Below, piece by piece: positions 46,528-57,545 of a DNA stretch of 64,000 nucleotides (its first letter is position 1; each line of letters opens with the position of its first letter). The DNA comes from Neolentinus lepideus HHB14362 ss-1. Lineage: Eukaryota; Basidiomycota; Agaricomycetes; Gloeophyllales; Gloeophyllaceae. The position numbers and the translations under genes are program-made. Where the stretch lies: contig KV425556.1 in assembly GCA_001632425.1 (NCBI GenBank), positions 327,597-391,596 on the forward strand, read 5' to 3'. The notes under the pieces are model-generated. The model worked only from the letters and a program-made list of their open reading frames with translations. It ran no database searches and had not been told where the DNA came from.

Positions 46528-46535
46528 TATAAAAG
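46528..46535 (+). promoter_or_regulatory. TATA box upstream of a 105-codon frame
   Basis: TATAAAAG lies 49 bp before an ATG with a good context (CCCCATGG). It is the best promoter-like signal of this gene-poor stretch. Confidence 0.4.
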
Positions 46536-46690
46536 AGGGACGCTGCTAAGTGGCAGCAATACAAGAATTCATCCCGAACCCCCATGGCCTACGGGTCAAG
46601 CTTAAGCAAGACTCGTGAGCCCCCGCTCCTCTCCTGTTCGGTACGCATGCACTATTACCTGGCACTAATTGTAATGCTCGACGCCCAAGG

Positions 46691-46750
46691 TCCCGGCTTC
46701 GTTTCGTTTAATCTACTACGTAGTACGTTGGACGATATGAGGGCGGCCCT
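46691..46750 (+). repeat. Hairpin repeat, copy 1
   Basis: The block CGTTTCGTTTAATCTACTAC contains the perfect 12-bp palindrome TACTACGTAGTA at 46714-46725. It is a direct repeat of the element at 46882-46943. Confidence 0.55.
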
Positions 46751-46881
46751 TGTGCGTCTGCATGTCTATCACTTGGACCAAACTCCAGCCGCCATGCTGA
46801 AGGTGTGGGCCAAGCCCCGTCCAGGGTCGTCTGGCATTGTTGTGCGTCCGGGCTTTCCTCCGACTGCTTCACGCTCGAGAT

Positions 46882-46943
46882 ACCGTCCTCGTTTCGTCTA
46901 ATCTACTACGAACGTGTAGTCCGTTAGACGTCGTGAGGACGGT
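46882..46943 (+). repeat. Hairpin repeat, copy 2
   Basis: A 62-base inverted repeat: outer arms ACCGTCCTC and GAGGACGGT pair perfectly, and inner arms CGTCTAA and TTAGACG, CTAC and GTAG, continue the stem. It is related to copy 1 about 190 bp upstream. Confidence 0.65.
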
Positions 46944-48505
46944 TCGCTGCGCGCGTTTATTTCACAGGTCTAAAATCCAAGCTGCCAGTCGAAGCCGGTT
47001 CAACCAATGCTCGAAGTGTGGTAGAATGAATATCTGTGCAGGGAGAGGGCTTCAGGCGAGGACACCCGCATCTGATTGCAGCCGTTGGATAGTCCATCTT
47101 GCTTTATGGACCATTCCCAAGACGCCATGGGGAGCATAGTATTATCTCGCAATATTGCGTAGGTGTAAGAACTGAAGACGCTAACCTGTGCTTCCACGGG
47201 TACTTCGCTGTGACCACATCCGAGTGCCATTATCATAAATCTTTCAGATTGTTCATTTCAACGACCGTTGCAAGGAGGACACCTGGCGATCTCCGGCATT
47301 CGTTGACCACCCTTTTCGGCTGATACGGCCTCGCGGGCTAGCCTGAATCAATGAAGATGAAACTGAAACGAACGAGTTCAAAACAGTTCGTGAAATCGTG
47401 AAACTGACCATGTTCTACAGCGCCTCATCATCGCATCGCCGAAGCCTTGACCATAACATGTTCGAAGGGCAATAGCCACCCTATTACTTTCAGCACGAGG
47501 CGTCAGTAGACACTGCCACCAGCACCTATTGTAATCGGGCTTTATCGCCTTCCGGCGAAAACGGTGCAACTAAACCTAAACTATTGAGTCACATACCAGC
47601 GGGCAGTTCGTACCTGAGTGAACCTTCGCGGGAGTGAGTAGCGCATATATGACACGTCTGGGTGGCCAGGACAATTCTCAGACGAAAATATGAGTGAAGA
47701 GCTCAGACGCCGAAGTGGTTGAGCTAACCAAAACAAGATGTCTCGAATGAAGTGCATCTGACGAGCGCTGTCTTTCAGATACATGTGTTGCTCTTGTTGG
47801 CCCTGGACTTCCGAAAACATCAGAGGCGACCACCACAGGCGAACCGTTTGTGCTGGACGAGTCGAGATTCCAGCAGTTCACAAGCCAGCCGCTCATCAGG
47901 AAGGGAGCGCCACAAAATCAAGGGACGTATTCGCAGGACGCGTTGAGCATTGCTAGGTAGTATTCTTGCATGAGGTGACCGTCTCCAGATCGCTAGGACT
48001 TTGCTAGTGGCACGTTGAGGCCAAGATAATACAGCGAGGGGGTCATACTTGCGCTTGAGGATCTGATCAAAATTCGTGCCTAGCGACAAATTATCGGGGA
48101 TGCATCAGCGACGCTTCAAAGGCGATTGATGTACTGCGCTGCGACTGATAAATGATGTGGGCAGGTCATCACCACCCGTGATCAAGCCGAGTGAAACGAG
48201 GTCATGAAATAGAATATAGAGCAACGGGTGCTGGTGACAATTACAGTTCATGCCAGCAATATCCGTTGTTTCGGTAGACTCATAGTAGGACGAGGAGGAA
48301 GTCGAAGGCCCTGTACAATTTAACCCGGGAGACACTTAAGAATCGACTGTTAAACCGGAACGACAATAATGAGGAACAGCTTCAAGTTGCTTCAAGTTGC
48401 GCGCAGCTTCAGCCACGAAGAGCAAATATAGGCAAATAGACGACTCTCGATGAATTTTGGTTTCTGCGGCTTAGTCCAGCCAACCTGTACTTTGCTCTAC
48501 TCGAG

Positions 48506-50752
48506 ATGTCGGAGGCGGACCTCATCGACAGCCATGTCTCTTCTAAGCAGTGCAAGAAAGCTGTGGACGCTCTCCTAGAGCACGCCCTGCAGATTCAGAA
48601 AAAGAAGGAGGAAACCGAGCTTCTGCCGGACAAGGAGCAGCACGTCTGGTTGGTGGTGGCGGTCAAAAAAATGCAACCAGAGAAGAAGCTGATGCCGTTC
48701 AAGATGTACGTATCGATGTTATGTTTTGCTGGATTGTGCTCATACTTTGAACGGACAGACCCATTAAACACCCTCTAGTCGATCCTCGGACAACACCTGT
48801 GTGCCTAATAACGAAGGATCCTCAACGCGAGTACAAGGATTTACTGGAATCACACGGTATCAAATTCGTCTCGCGAATAGTGGGCATCAGCAAACTCAAG
48901 GGCAAATTCAAGCCATTCGAGGCAAGACGTATGTTATTGCAGGAGAACGGGCTTTTCTTGGCGGACGAGCGGGTCGTTCCATTACTACCTGGATTGTTGG
49001 GGAAGCGCTTCTTTGAAGCCAAAAAGTGCGTGTTTAGTTCATAAACCTTCATGTATCCTCCATGCCCATATCTTTCGCTCAGGCAACCTATCCCTGTGTG
49101 CATGACGCGGAAGGATCTCAAGGGTGCACTCGAGCGAGCTATCTCCTCAACATACATGCATCAAAACCAGGGCACTTGCACGTGAGTTGTCTAATACATA
49201 TGTTGCGGTCCGCTCATCTTATTCTTGACACAGGTCTATCAAAGTCGGTACTCTATCACAAAAGCCGAGTCAAATTCTTGACAACCTCAAGTCGGCCCTT
49301 CCCGCAATCATTAAGCGCATCAAAGGCGAATGGGACAATATTCAGAGTCTTAACATTAAGACGTCAACGAGTGTCAGTCTTCCAATCTGGTCGTGCGACC
49401 TGGGTGCCGAAGAAGGCGCACGTTGGGATGGTCTGGTTGCAGGAGAGGAGAGTGATGAGGTCGAGATGGAGGTCGACGAGATTGTCCCGAGTCCGAAGGG
49501 CAAGGGGAAGAAGCGGGCGGCTGAGCCTGAGCCAGTTGAGGAGCTCCAACCGAAGAAGAAGGCGAAAGCGGGTGGCGCGGCAAAACCAGCTAAGCCAGCC
49601 GTGGTCGAAGGGAAGGCATTTACCGCTGAGGATATGAAGAAGGCGGAGAAGGCCGCACAGCCTGAACCGCCTAAATCCTCCGGCGAGCCTTATCTCGCTC
49701 TTACCACTCCTCCAGCGGCTAAAAAACAACGCAATAAACAAAGTAAGGAGAAGTCTGCGGAATCCTCGACCGTCCCGGGAGCAGAAGAGCCGCCCACCAC
49801 AGCCGTCCAAACTACGCCCGCTCCAGCAGGTGAGAAAAAGAAGAAACGAAAATCGAAGCAACTTGAAGGGACAGCAGACGCTCCCCTTGTGCCCGTCTCT
49901 ATCTCGGAAGTTCTGGTCTCCGACTCCACGACCATAGCTCCCACCAGTGGTGCTGAGGCGGACGTTGAGTCAATCGCTGAAGTTGTAACGAAGCGCCAGA
50001 AGAGGAAGAAGGCTCGAGCTGCGTTCATAGGGTCCAACCCTGATGAAGCATCCGCTACTCAACAAGCACCGGTGGCGCAGAACCCTGAAGTTGTCGCGCC
50101 TAAGGCGAAGAAACCGAGGAAGCTTAAGCGGAAATCGCGGAGTGCGGGGGATGACAATACAGAGTCCGCATCCGGACCCTCTGCGACTTCCGAGTCCGCG
50201 ATGCTGGGGGGGACGTTGGCGACACCCATCGCGGAGAAGAAAAAAGCGCGCGTTCTGGCTGCAGATTTCTTCGATCCTGAGATACAGGCAACCCCAACCA
50301 CCACGAACGTCCCGGCCGCCCCGGTAAACACGCCTGCCACGCCCGGCAATCTCGACCCATCTGCCAAGAGGAAGCGGCGAACGAAGGCGTCTGCGCCTGT
50401 GGACGTGCCAAAGCTGATGGAAGCATTGTCCGAAGCAAAGACGTTAGATCCGGTGTCTAAGGTCGTGTCGGCGAGCAAGGCATCCGAGTCGGATGTTACT
50501 GGGGACACGCAAACAGCGGACCCGACGCCGGCCAAGAAAAAGAGACGAAACAAGTCTAAAAAGGCCGACAGCGATACATTGGTTCCAGGACCTGAGGGTG
50601 GATCTGAGGCTGCTGAGCCTGAGACGGTGTCGGTCACTCAAGGGGAGATGAAACAAAAACGCAAGGAGCGGAAGAAGGATAAGGTGACGAAGGGTAAGCC
50701 AGGAAAGAGTGCCAAGGAAGAAATTATTGGAAAGAAGGCCTCGCTGGCTTAA
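48506..50752 (+). CDS. Ribosomal L1 domain nucleolar protein (Cic1/Utp30/RSL1D1-like)
   Basis: Four exons (48506-48705, 48759-49025, 49083-49181, 49234-50752) encode 694 residues. The first ~270 residues form a ribosomal L1-type domain: KKAVDALLEHALQ, VWLVVAVKKMQPEKKLMPFKI, PVCLITKDPQREYKDLL, VSRIVGISKLKGKF and FLADERVVPLLPGLLGKRFF. The remaining ~400 residues are Lys/Ala/Pro/Ser-rich with repeated KKKRK-type nuclear/nucleolar signals, and are probably disordered. Yeast Cic1 and Utp30 and human RSL1D1 of this family act in ribosome assembly in the nucleolus, so the same is inferred. The C-terminus is Lys-rich (KQKRKERKKDKVTKGK). The basic tail is much longer than in yeast. Confidence 0.9.
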
Positions 50753-50957
50753 TGGACGTTGTGTGGATTTGTTCATTCTTACGTTTGGTTGTCCTCTTCG
50801 CGCTCGGTACTTAGATATTTCGTGTCTCGTGACCTCTAGCCATATCATGTGATACTTCATGTGATATTGCGCTCGGATAAAGAGTTTGGATGGCGTGTAC
50901 AGCGCAGACTCGACTTCAAGCTCAAGACTCCTCATTCAAGTCTCGCTCACTGCGAAA

Positions 50958-52210
50958 ATGGACCAGAGTGTTTCGAAGACAATACGTATACCTCACACGG
51001 AGGTGGATGGCTGCTTGATTGCAGGCGTTTTGCAGCAATCACTTCCAGAAGAGTCAACCGACGGCAAGAGCATAGCGCTGGTATGTACCCACAAGGTTAT
51101 CGGACACAGCGAATGGACCAAGATTAATTGCGTTAGATTTTGCACGGGACAATGGGGTGAAAGGGCATCCAGCTCGATGTGTTCACGCATGTACCTATTC
51201 TACGAAATTTAGGCACAAGGATTACCTGTATCAGAAGCGACTGGCTCTTCGCCTGCCTATCGATTCGTTCCGGTTTGATTTTCGGTGAGATCACCATTAC
51301 CTGCAAGCAATCTTCTGTCCGACCCATTCGCACTCCCATAGTGGCAATCATGAAACACCGGGAGAGTGGAGACATGGCGCATTGGCAGATGACGTCGCGG
51401 ATTTACAAGTTGTGGTCAAGTATCTGATCTCGAACTTTGGATACAAGATCAAATTGGTTGTGGGTCACTCCCGTGGCAGTATTGCCGCCTTTCATTGGCT
51501 CTGCACCTCCGAAGAGGGCAAGACAGTCGCTGGCTTTGTCAACTGTTCTGGACGATACCGGATGCACGTACGTACTTGCAGTACCACAAGGCTTTGATTT
51601 TTCGCCGACTCCATTGAACAGAAAATTTATGGTATGTAATGGTCACAGCTTCTCCCATTTATCATCCACCGAATCTACTAATTTGTAGAGAGCTTACTGC
51701 CGATTTATAAGCCCCACTTTGATGTCCAAGGCTTCTACGACTGGAAAGTCACAGTTGCTCGCAAGGAAGTGGTTGGCCGAATATTTCCAAGCGATCTAGA
51801 GGAATTCACAAAATGGGATACTTCTATCGTGTGGGACCGATTCCCGCTGAATACCCACGTCCTGTCTCTACACGGATTGAATGACACGACTGTGCCGCCG
51901 TGAGTACAGCAAATTCACGCAGCATGGGATCTTCGCTTAAACAACTCTCCGCAGATATGATGCGATAATATATGCCAGAGCTTTGGGCAGCAGGGCGCCG
52001 GGTAGTCATAATTTACACCTTATAGAGGACGCGGACCACAATTTCACCGGCGTACGTCGCCATGGTTTCTCTGCACTCCATCTCCAATTTCTAAGCCGAG
52101 TACAGAGACAGGATGAGATAGTTGATACCATTTTAGAATGGTGGCAGCTGTGCGAGCGCGGTGATTTAAAAACAGGGGTATGGAGCACGGGCGTCCGAGG
52201 CAAATTATAG
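50958..52210 (+). CDS. Alpha/beta hydrolase (serine hydrolase)
   Basis: Seven exons (50958-51080, 51137-51156, 51213-51284, 51342-51567, 51622-51631, 51689-51899, 51955-52210) encode 305 residues; the sum is in frame. An oxyanion-type HG motif is ILHGTMGHKDYL. The nucleophile elbow is VVGHSRGSIAA (GxSxG). The acid is likely the Asp of HGLNDTTVPP, and the His is in EDADHNF, completing a triad. The layout matches small fungal lipase/esterase or peptidase-like hydrolases of the S33/DLH type; substrate unknown. No signal peptide, so probably cytosolic. Exon 2 has 20 nt and exon 5 only 10 nt. The ATG at 50958 is preferred because it starts in a good context and keeps the beta-strand; an upstream frame start exists. 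Confidence 0.88.
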
Positions 52211-53138
52211 CCTAGCCTTAGGTGACGCTACACATTACTTTGTCCCGATGTTTCTAAACATAGAGGGTGTTGCACTGAAGTTGCTACAGCCTCTAGTCGC
52301 TTCGAGTTGAGCGCAGTCATCGCTTTTGCCGAACGGTCATGGTTTCCAGGGTATTTTTTGCTCGACTCGCTCTCCGTCGGCTCGGCCTATTTCAAAGCGA
52401 CTATTTTAAGATGATCTTTCCGATTCAAAGCGCAAGAAACCGCTGTGTACACAAGATCCATCTCGGAAGTCCTTCGCGTCCGTCTTCGCAATTACATCTT
52501 TCGAGCTTCTAGAGTGCAGCGATGGCTGATACCATCAGACCGTGGTGTGAACAATCAAAATTAATCGGTGTGCAATTTATATTTTAGATGCAATGCGATG
52601 AGAGCTGTGGTGCTTCTACAGGTCTACGGGGTAAGCTACAGTGACGAGACTATTATGCGAAGAAGAAACTGATAGGGAATTACTATGTATGAACTCAACA
52701 GCCCGGCGCCTAAATTAATCAAAGTACTTCGCAGTCCGAAAATGAACGGAGCAAGATCCAAATCTCTCCTGGAGAGTTCTCGCCTCCCAAGATCGCGATT
52801 TGGCTACAGCAGAATGAAATCGAATAAATTACAGGTGGGTCGAAGTACGAAATGGATAGTCGCAGACTGAAAGATTGATGGAGGCTTCGAAACAGGACTG
52901 CGAAACGGGGCTGGAGTTCTGCAGCCTGGATTAGACTGGAACGTCGGGGACCAGGGTCAGCATATCGATCTGTACACCGTGTAATAAAGCAGACTCACTG
53001 ATTAATGGAACCTGTCATTCCAGATCTTATGCTAGGGGAGAACATGACAGGCTTGAGGGATTATTTGACTATGCGCTCGATAGTGTAGATGGGGTCGACG
53101 AGCGTGATCGACCTGTCCTCGAGGTGCGAGGACGGAGC

Positions 53139-53240
53139 TCAGAAAAATACGGCCCCGGTGCTGCTTGCGGTGCTGCGAATGGTGCCCTGCGACGAAGAGG
53201 AACCACCCTGAGTGGGACGAGGCTTCTGGGACGAGCTCAT
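53139..53240 (-). CDS. Candidate short peptide gene (33 codons)
   Basis: ATG 53240 has a good context (ACTACCATGAGC) and is preceded by a TATA box (TATAAAG at about 53365-53370, minus strand) and a pyrimidine-rich leader. The peptide is Ser/Thr/Gln-rich (MSSSQKPRPTQGGSSSSQG at the start) and stops after AVFF. A GTATTT donor next to the stop means a second exon is possible. There is no CAAX end, so it is not a classical mating pheromone precursor. Not recognised. Confidence 0.25.
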   Translation of the reverse strand: MSSSQKPRPTQGGSSSSQGTIRSTASSTGAVFF

Positions 53241-53364
53241 GGTAGTAGATGTGGAAAGGTGAGGATGAGCAAATATGTTGAGCTGGCTTTCTGGCCGAGT
53301 CCTAGGTGAATGGAGTGCCTGAAGGTGAGGAGATGATGGGGAGGACGAACATGGCAGGGCCCTC

Positions 53365-53370
53365 TTTATA
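53365..53370 (-). promoter_or_regulatory. TATA box of the candidate short gene
   Basis: Minus-strand GCTATAAAGAGGG about 125 bp before ATG 53240. Confidence 0.4.
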
Positions 53371-55472
53371 GCGTTTTGGGGGCGCAGCTTTCGATTGATG
53401 ATACAGAAACGGAAGCCTCAACCCGAGTTGCTCAAACGGGATAACGGGACCGCCAAAGCTGCGCACGAACGATGGCGTCCCACGCAAGCGTGTGTAGCAC
53501 AGCACCCACTTACTTAATTGACCGCTGTCCATGTACGCGTGGTAGGCCGAAAGATTCTGATACGTGATGACACTTGGCCGAGGATTATCGCAGTGCGTGG
53601 CAACGAGCTAGACGCCGAGGAGAGTGGACATCTCCGTCCAAGGCAATCTGTTTCAGTCCGGTTCATACGGTATGCACTGCACAAACGCCCGAGAAGCAAA
53701 GATGTTTGTAGATCAGGTACCTCATTGGATATCCGTGGTATGAGAGGAGAGATCCGTGATGGACGGATGGAGATACCATCCAAGACCTATACGCGAAAAG
53801 GTATCAGAACTTGATCCCATACCAATACTTTGTTCATCGGTGGGTATGCCTCTGCTAGTGAGTCCCCGAATGGAGATATCGCGGCTAACGTTATAACGTG
53901 AGACCAGTGATCGGTACCGTCCACTTATTATTGACCAAGCAACTAATAGCATGGCTCCTCCTCTCAACTCAGGTTTGTAAGCCGCGACGCGCTTGACTCA
54001 TGCCAGCACGTCCAAAGTCTTGATAGGCTGGCCTTTCGTCGGGCAGTGACAAGTCATTCGAGTTAGAACGACGCCCACTTAGTCAACGCCATCTGGCGAA
54101 TAAGTGGTTTAATTGAATTGGCAATACTTGTACAGAGATCTTTACAGTCGTCTCGCAGGGTGGACCTCCTTTCGGTATTTTCAGTCCTAGGAAGATAACA
54201 TAGTACGTCGCAACTTCAGTCAGCCTCGATCTCCTCGCCGTCTGCAATCATAGACGTCAACAGCGTGCATTGGAATTACACTGTGGCAATAACCTCTAGA
54301 TCTAGCGTCGACGAAAAGGCCTTCAAATTCCGAACGCCACAAGACGCCACAGCACCACTGCCTAAGTCGGATACTATCGCCTGAATTCCAACCTTGGTGT
54401 TGGTTATTCGTACAATATGCACACCGATTCAATGGGATGCTCAGAGCTCATTGAATTGGAGTACACGTCAACAGGTGCTTATCCTCGATACCCGCTGCCC
54501 ATATCTTTGGGAAGTAGGGCCGATGAATGCATACGCTTTCACTTACTATCTCCGCTCCGGTGACCTTCCTCGATACGTAACTGGCGGTGCTATTTGGAGC
54601 ATTCATTATAGAAAGGCACCGAAGGTACGTGAGAGTTGCTTCCTTCAGGACCATAACAATGGGAAGAAGCATAGAGAACCATCGGTGTATTCCAGATCTC
54701 CGTGATCATACGCCGGTCGTCTTTGCTCCTGTTCATCCGGACAACGTGTAGAGGGTGAAGAAAGCACTTCCATACCACAGGGACCACCCAGGCACCCCGA
54801 GAATAGCGGTCAGGTGTGGATACAAGCAGCTCCTCCAGGGGCCTACATCGTCTCCTCTCTGCCCCTCGCCTCCCAGGGCACCGTGCTTCTGTTGTGTCAA
54901 TCGACGAGTATGGCGGGAGAAGCACGATCTCATGATCATGAGTACTCCGAGCGATCCTATCTACCGAGACGCCACAGTGGTACGAGTTTTCCGTTATACG
55001 CAATGAGTGCGCGATGATCCCGATCCTAGCTGGATTGTATATCGGGCCTGAAAAGCCGGCGATAACATACATCGTCGAAGCAATGGGAGTCAAATGACGA
55101 GTGATCCTCACCTGCTATAGACGACCTGTACGTCCGCATCTCAAGTATGACTCAATCCCTAGTCTAAATAGAATGGAGTTTGCTCCGTTCCGGCAGAGAG
55201 GAATCTAGGCTCACCTGTCTCCGGAGGGTGGCCAAGTGCTCTGGGGTACCCCCTCGCTGGTATTCTTATCTGACAGCCGTTCCCAATACCCTTCAGCTTC
55301 AGCCCTTTAGCGCTTTAGCCGCGGTTCGCGGTCCCCGCTGAGCGTCAACGGCCACCTGCTACCGTACCCCATCCGTTATTGGACGTTATCTTGGTGCCCA
55401 GGACATAGGCACGCTGCAGAATGATAGAGAATCGGTCAAATGAGACGGAAGTCAATTGTCCTATTGTTATGT

Positions 55473-55661
55473 GGGAGGCCGTCGTCGGATATCCTATGAT
55501 GCGGTCCCGCAATGGCTTATAGTCCGATCCTGTTTAGACTTGACTTTTACTGGTGGTCATATTCACTGGGAAGCCGTCGTCGGATATCCTCTGACGCGGT
55601 CCCGTAATGCCTCGGGGCTTGTAGGCCGATCCTGTTTCAACTTGACTTTCGCTAGTGATCA
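55473..55661 (+). repeat. Tandem duplication of a ~90-bp unit
   Basis: Copies at 55473-55559 and 55568-55661 share GCCGTCGTCGGATATCCT, GCGGTCCCG, CCGATCCTGTTT and CTTGACTTT. They differ by about 15% and a small indel. Confidence 0.75.
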
Positions 55662-56065
55662 ACGATATATTTATTTCCAGCAGTCGAACAAGATGGAGAG
55701 GACAGAGATGGCCGAGTTGCAGATCATCTGGATTTTATGACGGTATAATTTGTCTCTCAACAAACCTTCCTAGATGCTCTGATGCTTAATCTCGCAGGAG
55801 ACCGGATATGGTCCGTAAGCTCGGCGTGCTCGGTCAATCGAAGGGCAAGAACCCCCTTAGCTCTAGTAAAGCAAATTCTTACGAGCAGCTTAACTCTGTT
55901 CACAGGGCGTTCTAGTGCTGCTTTTCAGTAAGCAATATCAGTTGGAATATCGTATTCCTTGATATGATTACACTTCATTTGACATCGTTACAGGACACGT
56001 CTTCTTCTGTTTCAGAGCCTTCTCTCAGCGGTGACCAGTGTGCTTCTTTGTGCTTCTTGGAACGT

Positions 56066-57545
56066 TCACAGGATTTCACAGATGATCTTCCCACTGTCAG
56101 ACAGGAACAATCAGTATATCAAGACGGGAGCACGAGATAGCACAAATTGCATCACCTATTCATATTCGATTCCATACAGCGATGGGCATCCTGGATTTCG
56201 GTCCAGGGGTACACCTGACGAAGTCAAATATATGATCGGTAGGTAGAGGCTTGAAATGAGCCAACCTTGTGAATGTAGGTGCGAAGAGCTGTGTCACCCT
56301 GGGAGCCAGACACCTTGTCCAATAGATCGTGCTTAAATCTGCAGACGGAATGGAACGGAACTGATGGTAAGTTACGAAATGTCATACCTTTGGACGAGGT
56401 CCTCCTGATATTCCTGGGAACGAGACCGGAGGGTTGAGCCTTGGATCCTGAGACGCTTGTACAGTATTTGCATCAAGTTTACTTTGGACACTTCCCCGCC
56501 TGGTCAAAATAAACGACGTCTATCTACCCAGCTGCACAATGAATTGTCATTCTTGTCTAACGCACCGCTTAGTGTTGCAAGCATCGTCATACGCCCATCG
56601 ACGGCGAGACTGTCAATATTTTTGTGCCAGTGGCTCTGACCGACGAAGTCTATGACCACGTTCACGCCTTTGCCACCCGTGATCCTCTTCACTTCCCTGG
56701 CGAAGTCTTGGGTCTTGTAATTGACAGCATGCGTAGCGCCGTTGGGAATGGAGAGAAGCCACTCTAGCTTCTCTTCGGTTGAAGCTGTGGCAATGACATT
56801 TTTGCTGTGAAAGCATCAAACGATGTGCATTGCGCATCAATCAGGAACGAACAAAGCAAGAATGCTGACGCGCCGTATGTTCTAGCCATTTGAATAGCCG
56901 CAACGCCGACACCCGAGGCGCCTGCATGGATGAGAGCACTCTCGCCCTCTTTGAGTTCGGCGATCACGATTAATGCCTGGTACGCTGCGTAATAAAGAGG
57001 CGGTATGAGCGCTGCCGAATTACAGTGCCATGTAGAATATTTTACCGGTCAGGAAATTCTCTGGGATGCTTGCTGCTTCCACCCAGCTCAGATGGGCGGG
57101 CTTTTTGATGACCAACCGGTCATGGACGACAATGTACTCTGCGTAGGCACCCTGAGATGAAAGGCTGTCATGAGTTGGATAATGTGTATTCGTATGTTGT
57201 GTATACTCACGCCACCAGCGAGACCGAGCACTTCATCGCCGATTTGCCATCCCGAGACGTTGGGACCTATCTCGGAGATGGTACCGGAGAACTCGACTCC
57301 CAGGATCTCAGAAGCACCGGGGGGAACAGGATACGCGCCGTTGCGCTGGATGATGTCCATTCTGTTCAGCCCGAAGGCTTTGATCTACTTTCAATTAATC
57401 ACAGCCTCGAATGTTCAAACGAGAAGCGACCAACCTTAACTAGAACCTGACCCGATCCTGGACTAGGCTTTGTTATGTCTCCGAGATATAGGTTTTCGAT
57501 TGGACCCTTCTCGTCTTTGATCAGAACAGCACGCATTTGAGACAT
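56066..57545 (-). CDS. NAD(P)H:quinone oxidoreductase, MDR family (zeta-crystallin-like)
   Basis: Nine exons (57435-57545, 57211-57384, 57046-57151, 56870-56984, 56566-56804, 56388-56499, 56266-56338, 56156-56214, 56066-56093) encode 338 residues. The GroES-like N-domain shows RMDIIQRNGAYPVPPGASEILGVEFSG and GDEVLGL. The Rossmann fold has the nucleotide motif HAGASGVGVAAIQMAR (AxGxxGxxA type) and VNVVIDFVG. The C-terminus reads KRLRIQGSTLRSRS and SGKIICEIL. No zinc-ligand Cys cluster is seen, as expected for quinone reductases of this MDR branch. It probably reduces quinones in the cytosol, which links it with the oxidative accessory genes here. The start at ATG 57545 is chosen over an upstream TTG. 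Confidence 0.92.

Larger units (their letters stand above)
46441..48505. other. Gene-poor region with hairpin repeats and a possible short gene
   Basis: A TATA box (46528-46535) is followed by ATG 46584 and a 105-codon frame (46584-46901) with no recognisable domain. The frame overlaps hairpin repeats, so I treat it as unassigned. Between 47.6 and 48.3 kb the minus strand has several 60-90-codon frames in a row (for instance 47820-48089 with KYDPLAVLSWPQ) that could be an eroded gene, but I cannot place it in a family. Confidence 0.4.
52211..56065. other. Gene-poor region of 3.9 kb
   Basis: No supported long gene. It holds a TATA-driven short frame (53139-53240, minus), a tandem duplication at 55.47-55.66 kb, and otherwise short unassigned frames. 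Confidence 0.5.

Noticed and set aside
54590..55111. 173-codon minus-strand frame in the 54-55 kb region
   Set aside because: No recognisable domain, mixed composition, overlapping frames on the other strand. Likely chance.
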